Source of the DNA: an uncultured Fidelibacterota bacterium
GTDB taxonomy: Bacteria; Fidelibacterota; Marinisomatia; Marinisomatales; UBA1611
NCBI GenBank assembly: GCA_902559415.1
Contig: CACEHW010000007.1
Span: 1 to 35,304, forward strand
Length of the DNA: 35,304 nucleotides
Direction: 5' to 3'
Every line of letters begins with the position of its first letter. Within the stretch, counting starts at the first letter, position 1. Below are positions 9,450 to 17,570 of the stretch, in pieces. The position numbers and the translations under genes were made by a program. The notes beneath the pieces were generated by a model. That model saw only the letters and a list, made by a program, of their open reading frames with translations. It made no database searches and was not told the DNA's origin.

Positions 9450-10055
9450 TTAAATAAATAGAGTGTAGTAATAAGTAAAAGTAGAAATAATACCTATAAG
9501 AATTCCAGCAATGATTTGTAATAGATTATGAGCATTTGTAAGAGTTCTAGCTATCGTCACCAAAATAATAAGTCCTATATTGAGTATCAAATATTTATAA
9601 CCAAAAATCCAAAATATTGTCATGCTTGAAGAAAGAGATAGAGCATGGATGGAAATTTTCCAATGTTTTGTTATTAACCACGCTACGATAGTATTCATTA
9701 AGCCACAAAACATAATACCCTGAATTAGTAGTGGTACATTCATCATTCTAAGTAATGTAAAACCAATAAGAAAAAACAATGCCCCAAAAGCCATTGGGAG
9801 AAGTCGTTCTTCTTTTTTCGATGCATCAAGGTCAGTGATTAAGTTTTTGTTTTTTAGAAAAAAGAAAGTTGCCATTGGAAGTACAGTACTAAAAGTTAAA
9901 CAAATTAAAAAAACAGAATTTTTAGTTTCATTTATTATTGGGGAATAATAAATAAGATACCAAAACGTAAAAAAAGTAATAAGCATTGGATGCAATAAAT
10001 AGGATACTATTAAACCAAAATGTTTTTGATTTTTAGAATTAGCCATGAGTTCCAA
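9450..10055 (-). CDS. Integral membrane protein, PAP2-superfamily-like
   Basis: Several hydrophobic segments; KISIHALSLSSSMTIFW and ARTLTNAHNLLQIIAGILIG loosely resemble PAP2-like active-site regions. Confidence 0.5.
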   Translation of the reverse strand: MELMANSKNQKHFGLIVSYLLHPMLITFFTFWYLIYYSPIINETKNSVFLICLTFSTVLPMATFFFLKNKNLITDLDASKKEERLLPMAFGALFFLIGFTLLRMMNVPLLIQGIMFCGLMNTIVAWLITKHWKISIHALSLSSSMTIFWIFGYKYLILNIGLIILVTIARTLTNAHNLLQIIAGILIGIISTFTYYYTLFI

Positions 10056-11526
10056 ATATATCTCTGAGAGTATTTGATATTTCTCCCAAGGTACATTGGT
10101 TCCTAACGCAATCTATTATAGCAGGCATAATGTTATTGTTAGATTTAGCGATGACTTTAAGATTATTCAATCTTTCATTTACTTCAAGATTATTTCGATT
10201 TTCTTTGTAGGTCTTCAATGACTTAATTTGTTTATCGGCAGATTTTATATCAATGTTAAAGGTCTCTATATTTTTTGAGGTTTCATCTTTATGTTTATTT
10301 ACACCAATAACTATATTTGTTTTATTATCTACATTTTTTTGATATTCATATGAACTTCTAGAAATTTGATTTTCAATCCAGCCTGTTTCGATTGCTTCAA
10401 TAGCACCACCCATTGAATCAATCTCTTCAATAATTTTAAATGATTTTTCAATATATTTTTCTGTCATTTCCTCAATTAAATGACTCCCTCCAAATGGGTC
10501 TGGATAATTTGGGATATTTGTTTCATGCGCAATGATTTGCTGTGTCCTTAAAGCTAATTTAGCAGAATCGTCAGATGGCAGGGAGAGAGCTTCATCAAAA
10601 CTATTTGTATGTAATGACTGCGTACCACCAAGTACAGCAGATAAAGCCTGGATAGTTGTTCTGACAATATTATTGTCAGGTTGTTCTGAGGTTAGAGTTG
10701 AGCCGCCAGTTTGTGCATGGAATCTACACATCATGGCCTTATCATCAGTTACACCAAATCTTTCTTTCATGATTGTGGCCCACATTTTTCTAGCAGCTCT
10801 AAATTTTGAGATTTCTTCTATGAAACCATTATGCGAGTTAAAGAAGAAAGAAATTGTTTTTCCTAATTTATTTGGATCCAAACTTTCTTTAATTGCATTT
10901 TCAACATAAGCAATCCCATTAGCAAAAGTAAAAGCTAATTCTTGTTCTACTGTACTTCCTGCTTCTCTGATATGATATCCTGAAATAGATATTGGATTCC
11001 ATTTTGGTAAATTTTGATCACAAAACTCTAGGATATTTGTGACAATTCTCATGGAAGGTTTGGGAGGATAGATATAGGTCCCCCTAGCTGCAAACTCTTT
11101 TAGAATATCATTTTGAATTGTACCTCTGAGTTTATTTAAAGGGACGCCTGTATTTTCAGCATTAACAATGTAAAATGAAAGTAATATTGCAGCAGTTGAA
11201 TTAATTGTCATTGAAGTGGATACTTTCTCTAGAGGAATATCTTGGAAAAGAGATTCTATATTCTCTAGAGTGGAAATCGGAACGCCAACTCTACCTACTT
11301 CACCCTCAGCCATTTTATCATCAGAGTCGAAGCCTATTTGTGTTGGTAGATCAAATGCAACTGACAAGCCCATAACACCATTTTTAAGAAGATATTTAAA
11401 TCTTTTATTAGATTCCTTTGCAGAGGTAAATCCAGCGTATTGTCTCATGGTCCAGAGTCTTGATGAGTACATTCCAGGGTATAGACCCCTGGTAAATGGA
11501 AATTTTCCTGGTTTTTCTTTTTTCAT
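10039..11526 (-). CDS. Methylmalonyl-CoA mutase-type acyl-CoA mutase, catalytic (large) subunit without B12-binding domain
   Basis: [109 protein letters not shown]-like region. Confidence 0.92.
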   Translation of the reverse strand: [495 protein letters not shown]

Positions 11527-11621
11527 ATTAACTTATTATAGTAGTGCAATTATAACTAAGTAGTTAGTACTATAAAAAAGAGTTTTTAATTTGTTTTATT
11601 TTATTCTGATTAAATTTCATA

Positions 11622-12164
11622 ATGGATATACCTATTTCATTTAAAATATATCTTCAATGGAAAAATTTATTTAATAAAAAAGAAGATAATCATAAGATAA
11701 AAATAAGTAAAGAAGGCAGAGGGGTACGTTCTATTTTATTCTTTCTTCCTGAGAAAATTCAAGATGCTAAAATTGTCAATTATCTAGTCAAAGTTGAGAA
11801 TCCGTTACCAGGATATGATATTGGATTAGTTTGTAGTGAAAGATCTAAGATGTTTTATCCTCATATAGATAATGTAAAACTATTTACGTTCAATGATGAA
11901 GATTTAAACTACTTTGATACTATAAAGTCCGTTTTATTTATGGATACAATAAAATCGAAAAACTATGATGCCATAGTTGATTTAAATACAGAATTTTGCG
12001 CAGCTACTACTATGCTTGCATTTGAATTAGATGCTCCTTTAAAAATAGGATTTGATTCAATTGTTAATAGAAAAATCTTCACCATAACTTTGGAACGAAA
12101 AGAAAATACATTTTTTGAAAGCTATTTTTCAAGAATTTTGGACCTCCTAGGAGTGAAACTTTAA
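11622..12164 (+). CDS. Hypothetical protein, possibly glycosyltransferase-9/heptosyltransferase-like fold
   Basis: Intact ORF; SILFFLPEKIQDAKIVNYLVKVENPLPGYDIGLVCSE and YDAIVDLNTEFCAATTMLAFELDAPLKIGF are weakly reminiscent of GT9-like proteins. Confidence 0.4.
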   Translation: MDIPISFKIYLQWKNLFNKKEDNHKIKISKEGRGVRSILFFLPEKIQDAKIVNYLVKVENPLPGYDIGLVCSERSKMFYPHIDNVKLFTFNDEDLNYFDTIKSVLFMDTIKSKNYDAIVDLNTEFCAATTMLAFELDAPLKIGFDSIVNRKIFTITLERKENTFFESYFSRILDLLGVKL

Positions 12165-12252
12165 AAATATAATTTTAGCTTTATTTACATAATAAGTTGC
12201 TGTATTGTAATTCAGCAATTATATTACCCGCCGGTTTATAAAAGGAAAATCA

Positions 12253-12648
12253 ATGTTAGAAGGTATTATTTGTCCAGTGTGTGAGAACACTCTTGAAGAG
12301 GTAGATTTGAGAGAATCCTTAGTTTGCCCTCATTGTAGAGCTGATTTAAAAGATAGAAAATTTCTAGACTTTTTAGAATATTTAATGGCAAATGGGATAG
12401 TTGAGAGCTTAAACTTTTTTGACCCAGAAGTCTATAGTGAAGATGTTGATGATTTGGATCAGACGAAAGAAGAAGAGGGTGATCCAAGTGAATTTGAAAA
12501 GAAAAAAGATCACTATAATATTTATGAAAATGAACTTCTTCCAGAAGATAAAACTGATGAGAATATAAAAGAGTACTCTCAATTTGAAGGTTTAAACGAC
12601 GAATGGGAAGATTTTAATGAGAGAGATTTTGAGAATTCCAGTTCATAA
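12253..12648 (+). CDS. Zinc-ribbon protein with acidic C-terminal tail
   Basis: CPVCENTLEEVDLRESLVCPHC (CX2C...CX2C); AAAGGAAAA-type RBS upstream. Confidence 0.7.
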   Translation: MLEGIICPVCENTLEEVDLRESLVCPHCRADLKDRKFLDFLEYLMANGIVESLNFFDPEVYSEDVDDLDQTKEEEGDPSEFEKKKDHYNIYENELLPEDKTDENIKEYSQFEGLNDEWEDFNERDFENSSS

Positions 12649-12660
12649 TAGAGGCTAGCT

Positions 12661-12987
12661 ATGGAAGATAAAAAGAAAAATATACAACAAATTAATATAG
12701 AGCTTGATGCAGATGTAAGTAGCGGAGAGTATTCAAACTTTGTTGTTGTTACTCATTCACCAGCTGAGTTCGTATTAGATTTTACGAGAATTCTTCCAGG
12801 AGTCCCTAAAGCAAAAGTTCACTCCCGAATTATTATGGCGCCTCCACATGCGAAAACATTTTTAAAAGCGTTGGGTGATAACGTTAGCAAATTTGAATCA
12901 AAGCATGGTGAAATTAAATTACCAAATAATGATGATGGATTTTCTCCATTTGGAGTAAAACCTCCTGATGAAACTATTCCAAACTAA
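12661..12987 (+). CDS. DUF3467 family protein
   Basis: YSNFVVVTHSPAEFVLDFTRILPGVPKAKVHSRIIMAPPHAKTFLKALGDNVSKFE pattern; GAGG RBS upstream. Confidence 0.8.
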   Translation: MEDKKKNIQQINIELDADVSSGEYSNFVVVTHSPAEFVLDFTRILPGVPKAKVHSRIIMAPPHAKTFLKALGDNVSKFESKHGEIKLPNNDDGFSPFGVKPPDETIPN

Positions 12988-13583
12988 ATACTTGGTGGAG
13001 TATCGTTAGCATACCACACCCATATTCTTCCTCTTTTTAGTTCCCTCATTTTTACAATAACCCAAACAGATAATACTGACCACGAAAGTATATATCCAGT
13101 CAAAGCGCCAAATATGATATCTAATGGATAATGTACACCTACATAGACTCTTGAATAAGCAATTACAGCAGCGGATAGAAAAAGAATAATTTTTTTACGT
13201 TCATAAAAGTATGATAATACTGTAGCAAATGCGAAGCTATTTGCTGCATGATTTGATGGAAAGCTCCATTTGCCACCTTTTGAAACTAGTAAATTAATGT
13301 ATTCAATAAATTCATGAGATGGCCTAACTCTACCAACCCAAGGTTTAATGATTTGAGCACAGATTGCATCTGACATCCCAGCAGAAAATAACAACACAAA
13401 GAAAGCTATTTTTCCTCTTTTACCACCAAAAAATAATAAATAAAAAATAAGGATAACGCCAATAACAGTTAAAAAATCCTTGCTGGTAATTACAGGCATA
13501 ATTAAATCAAATACAGGATTTGATATATTCTTATTCAAGAATATCATTAATGATTTATCGATATCTATGATTTTATTTATCAC
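12984..13583 (-). CDS. PAP2-family phosphatase
   Basis: Canonical motifs KPWVGRVRP, PSNHAANSFAFA, SRVYVGVHYPLDIIFG. Confidence 0.92.
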   Translation of the reverse strand: MINKIIDIDKSLMIFLNKNISNPVFDLIMPVITSKDFLTVIGVILIFYLLFFGGKRGKIAFFVLLFSAGMSDAICAQIIKPWVGRVRPSHEFIEYINLLVSKGGKWSFPSNHAANSFAFATVLSYFYERKKIILFLSAAVIAYSRVYVGVHYPLDIIFGALTGYILSWSVLSVWVIVKMRELKRGRIWVWYANDTPPSI

Positions 13584-13668
13584 AAATTTTTAATATTCAT
13601 GTATGATTTTGATTGTTTTTTAACACAACCAATTGGATTTAATGGTTCTTAAGGTTGAGGTAATAAAT

Positions 13669-16600
13669 CTAGAGTTTTGTTTCTAGTCTAAGCATCATTA
13701 CTCTTCCAAGAGATGGGCCTCCAATAATTTCAGTATGATTATGATCTAAAATATTATTAATTGTAAAGTTCATTTTAATATTTTTATTTATCTCATAACC
13801 TAAGTGAAGATCAAGTATAGAGTATGCATTGATTTTCCCATAGTAGATACCAGAAGACCAATCAAAGCTATCAACATATCTACCGTTTAATGATACAGTT
13901 AAAGGATATTTGACCGGGTTATATTGTATCTTAAGACCTGCTTTATGTTTTGGAGCGTTCACTGACTCTTTTGCTTTAGTTAGCGGATTAAGGAATTCTG
14001 TAGTGCCCATGAAAGAGTATGTTAAATCCATATTCCATTTTCTGCTAAGGAAAATTGCTAAACTACCATCAAAACCCCAAATATCTACTTCACCATAGTT
14101 TAAAAATCCGATAACAACGGGAGGTGGCGCACCAGGTATTGTGTCACTCGTTGATGTTACACCGACTAAGCCTTGGCGCCAGAAGTCTAATGCTTCGTCG
14201 TAATCTTCTTGGTCGTTTATAATTATTTGACCATCTACACCATCGATATTTGTAATTCCATTCTGATTATAATCATCTGTGAGAATAGATTTTCTCAGAA
14301 CGAGTGGGCTTATAAAAGTAGCGCCACTAACGAAGCTTGAATAATGACTAGTATAGAGGTCTAATGTCCCAAAAATATTACTAGCTAAACGGCCTTTATA
14401 ACCAACTTCCCAGGTACTTACAATTTCAGGTTCAAGCTCTGGCTGATCTTGTAATTGGCTTGTAAAGTATCCTTTTATTTTTGGGTCAACAGAAGGAAAG
14501 AAAAATATTTTTGTGGAGTCCATTGATCTATAAAGGCCTTCATCAAATTCAAACCAGACATTTTCCCCAGCTTGGTTGGTCGTGTAATTATAACCACCGT
14601 AAGAGCCTCTCGCATAGACCTTAAATATTGCGATCCGTGTTACAAAAATATCAAGAAAAAGCGCTTGATTTGATGGAGTATTAAATGCTTTGGCCCATGT
14701 TAGTCTAAAATTTTGATTTTGTTTTGGTTTAAAAGATAATCCAAACTTAGGAGAAATTTGTAATCCATCAGTTTTGTCAAAATTAAAGTTCCAATTGGTT
14801 GGGCTATACGAATCATTATAACCCTGGTTGTTAAACTCTAGAAAATTTGTTAAGCGGTCATGAACATCTAGCCTGGTAGCTTGAATAAATTCGAGCTTAT
14901 CATTTATTTTCCAGTTTAACTGATAATATGCGCCAAATTCATTAACCTTATAGCGATTATCTTCTGATTCTTCGTCAATCCCTTCATCAATATTTTCATC
15001 TGTTTTACCATCACCATCATTATCAATACCATCAGCGTATACAAAAATATGAGTTCCGTTTATTAGTCTAGCGCCTTCTTCAACAGCATCAATTCCTACA
15101 TCAAAAAGACCGTTGCCGTTATTATCTGTCCAAGGGAACCCATTCCCATCAACGTCATTAAAATCATCGCTGTCACGGTCATTATCTAGGTTATCTCTTA
15201 CGGCACCTTGTACATTATCTCCAGAAAATAGTAAAGCATCATAGGGACTAGATCCCCAAGCAGACACAGGGCTATAGTTTGAAATTTGATTTAGCGAGTC
15301 AATATTACGATAGGCCTCACCATCTTCGTAAAAAAAGCTGTCATTCTCATCGTAAAAAAAGTTAGGTGATCCAGCTTCTCCATTCCCGTTATTATCTCTT
15401 TTATCCGTTAAATCCCTATCAGAGAGGATGGTCCCTTTTGTATCAGGTAATGTAAGAAAATAATCAAGGCCCCATACGAATCTTAGATCACCATTTAGTC
15501 TTTCAATGTAATGTTGTAGCTGTAAACTAAACTTTTTTGATCTGTCATAGATTACACCGCCGGTAGCAAGATTCCTCGTTGCTCTATCAGATTCTCCAGA
15601 AAAACTTGTATTTAAATAAGTTTGTAAGAATAGGTTTTTATATCTCAATTTTCCTTGGTAATACCTGTATATCCATCCATCTGCTAGATATCTAGCAATC
15701 CCAGTAATATTAATATTTCTGGCCCAGGCATAACCATGAGATAGACTAGCTGTAACATCTGAATTAGGTTCCCAATCTAAACGGAGATCGTATCTAACAT
15801 TTTTAACATCAAAATCTGGATAGTCGTCAATACCATCATCATTTGCATCATATCTTAATTTAGGAAGGCCTCCATAATTCATAATGAAATCAGCTTCATC
15901 ATTTTCATCAATTACCCCATCTTCATCATTATCAATTCCATCAGACCTCCAGTTATCATCATATAAGCCATTGTTATTGGTGTCAAAAATAATATTGCCG
16001 TCATCATCAAATTTATACTCTCCAAAACCGCCTTTATCTAGACTCCAATTCCCGTAATAGGTGCCAAATCTCTCTAGCCAGGTAGTACCTGTTTCATCTT
16101 CTTCGTCAATTTGGCCGTCACCATCATTATCAACTCCATCAAACCATATTTCTCCAGGTTCATCTATGCCAAGATCGATACCTTCATCAATAGATCCGTC
16201 ACCATCATTATCAACTCCATCAATATACCCTCTACCAATATCTTCATAACCGATATCATATAGTATAACACCATTATCTAAGATAAATCTACCGTATGGA
16301 TCGTTCAAGGCAACTTGAACCATAGCTGAATCAATAATAGGTGAACCTGCCTCAGCATCAGTGAATATTAAATTATCTACGCCATCTGCAATTTTTGGAC
16401 CAGTCCAGTTATCTATATCTCCAGAACCCCAGCTTAAATTTTCATCAATGAAACCATTGCCATTATCATCTTTACCATTTCCATCTATTTCTCCAGTTAG
16501 CCACTCTACGGGCATTCTAGGGCTACCAAATTCTCCGGCAATTGCACCATCTTCAACCCGATTATGCACTAAGTTACTTCTACCGATAAATGAAGGGGAG

Positions 16601-17502
16601 TGCCCCTCATATTCATCTTCGTTGTAATGCCTCCAGTCTTCACCAGTTAATGCAACAGCAGATAATTTTATGCCAAAATTATTAAATTTATGAGCAGTCC
16701 TAAACGTGTACTTCTCAAGCGGTCTAGTATCTGGTTGGTTTAGATATCCAGTTTGAAAATTAAATTTAGTACCTTGAGATCTTAAAGGTGAGCTTGTAAC
16801 AATATTTAATACTCCGCTGTGTGCATTGGGGCCATATAATGCTGAAGAAGGGCCCAGGACTACCTCAATTTGCTCTACATCATCAAATGACACTGGAATG
16901 ACATTATACGCGGTTAGCCTTAGAGATGGTACATTCGCCATCCTCCCATCAGTCAATGTGAGTAATCTAGAACTAAAAGACGAGTTAAAGCCACGAGCTG
17001 TCATATTATAACTATCAATCCCAGATTGGGTAAAATCTATACCTTTAGTGCCTTTTAAATAATCTCCTAAATTTGTATTACTTTCACGCCTGATCTCTTT
17101 TTTAGAAATGACTGATATTGCTGCTGGCGCATCTTCAATTCGTTCTCTTCTTCTAGATGCGGTAACAACATACTCGTCTAACTCTATCATCTCTGCTTCT
17201 AATAAAATAGTCAATTCACCATCATCATTTGGGATGGTTATTGGCATTTTGTAGGTAGAATAACCCATGTAGGATGCAATAACAGTATATGTACCAGCAT
17301 TGATTTTTTCAATACTAAATCTACCATCTGCATCTGAGGCAGATCCCAATGTTGTCCCATCTAAAGAAATATTAGCAAATGGCAAGCCAGACTTATTTGA
17401 GGCATCTAGGATTTTACCTTCAAGTTTATAGGTTTGGCCAAAAGACAATTGGGTAATTAAAAGTAAGAATGTGGATAATTTTTTATAGTTCATAGTTTTC
17501 AA
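13669..17502 (-). CDS. TonB-dependent receptor with CarboxypepD_reg-like N-terminus and multiple DNDGDG repeat insertions
   Basis: Signal peptide; YKLEGKILDASNKSGLPFANISLDGTTLGSASDADGRFSI; plug domain (ERIEDAPAAISVISKKEI...VLGPSSALYGPNAHSGVLNIVT); C-terminal beta-barrel. Start is TTG at 17502 or ATG at 17493. Confidence 0.92.
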   Translation of the reverse strand: MKTMNYKKLSTFLLLITQLSFGQTYKLEGKILDASNKSGLPFANISLDGTTLGSASDADGRFSIEKINAGTYTVIASYMGYSTYKMPITIPNDDGELTILLEAEMIELDEYVVTASRRRERIEDAPAAISVISKKEIRRESNTNLGDYLKGTKGIDFTQSGIDSYNMTARGFNSSFSSRLLTLTDGRMANVPSLRLTAYNVIPVSFDDVEQIEVVLGPSSALYGPNAHSGVLNIVTSSPLRSQGTKFNFQTGYLNQPDTRPLEKYTFRTAHKFNNFGIKLSAVALTGEDWRHYNEDEYEGHSPSFIGRSNLVHNRVEDGAIAGEFGSPRMPVEWLTGEIDGNGKDDNGNGFIDENLSWGSGDIDNWTGPKIADGVDNLIFTDAEAGSPIIDSAMVQVALNDPYGRFILDNGVILYDIGYEDIGRGYIDGVDNDGDGSIDEGIDLGIDEPGEIWFDGVDNDGDGQIDEEDETGTTWLERFGTYYGNWSLDKGGFGEYKFDDDGNIIFDTNNNGLYDDNWRSDGIDNDEDGVIDENDEADFIMNYGGLPKLRYDANDDGIDDYPDFDVKNVRYDLRLDWEPNSDVTASLSHGYAWARNINITGIARYLADGWIYRYYQGKLRYKNLFLQTYLNTSFSGESDRATRNLATGGVIYDRSKKFSLQLQHYIERLNGDLRFVWGLDYFLTLPDTKGTILSDRDLTDKRDNNGNGEAGSPNFFYDENDSFFYEDGEAYRNIDSLNQISNYSPVSAWGSSPYDALLFSGDNVQGAVRDNLDNDRDSDDFNDVDGNGFPWTDNNGNGLFDVGIDAVEEGARLINGTHIFVYADGIDNDGDGKTDENIDEGIDEESEDNRYKVNEFGAYYQLNWKINDKLEFIQATRLDVHDRLTNFLEFNNQGYNDSYSPTNWNFNFDKTDGLQISPKFGLSFKPKQNQNFRLTWAKAFNTPSNQALFLDIFVTRIAIFKVYARGSYGGYNYTTNQAGENVWFEFDEGLYRSMDSTKIFFFPSVDPKIKGYFTSQLQDQPELEPEIVSTWEVGYKGRLASNIFGTLDLYTSHYSSFVSGATFISPLVLRKSILTDDYNQNGITNIDGVDGQIIINDQEDYDEALDFWRQGLVGVTSTSDTIPGAPPPVVIGFLNYGEVDIWGFDGSLAIFLSRKWNMDLTYSFMGTTEFLNPLTKAKESVNAPKHKAGLKIQYNPVKYPLTVSLNGRYVDSFDWSSGIYYGKINAYSILDLHLGYEINKNIKMNFTINNILDHNHTEIIGGPSLGRVMMLRLETKL
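16115..16222. repeat. Two identical 27-nt direct repeats (16115-16141, 16196-16222) encoding DGVDNDGDG
   Basis: Both read ccgtcaccatcattatcaactccatca on the + strand; degenerate copies occur elsewhere in the TonB receptor gene, e.g. around 15010-15035. Confidence 0.8.
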
Positions 17503-17539
17503 AAAAAACAGCCTCCTGATAAAATCAAGAGGCTGTTTT
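17501..17539 (-). terminator. Intrinsic-terminator hairpin with U8 tract, downstream of the secreted-protein gene and abutting the TonB receptor start
   Basis: On the - strand GAAAACAGCCTC-TTGATTTTATCAG-GAGGCTGTTTTTTTT; arms 17505-17515 and 17529-17539 give 11 perfect pairs, plus 4 more inside the loop. Confidence 0.85.
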
Positions 17540-17570
17540 CTATAATGTTTTATTAATGATTTATAAAATC

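Noticed and set aside
10532-11563. + strand ORFs of 125 and 115 aa opposite the acyl-CoA mutase
   Set aside because: Antisense to a strongly supported CDS, no RBS or family signature.
12197-12218. Weak hairpin TTGCTG-N10-CAGCAA upstream of the zinc-ribbon gene
   Set aside because: Only 6 bp with a 10-nt loop and no adjacent T run; not distinguishable from chance in AT-rich DNA.
16061-16627. Ser/Pro-rich + strand ORFs (62 and 88 aa) inside the TonB receptor gene
   Set aside because: They are the antisense reading of the DNDGDG-encoding repeats; the low-complexity composition is a by-product.
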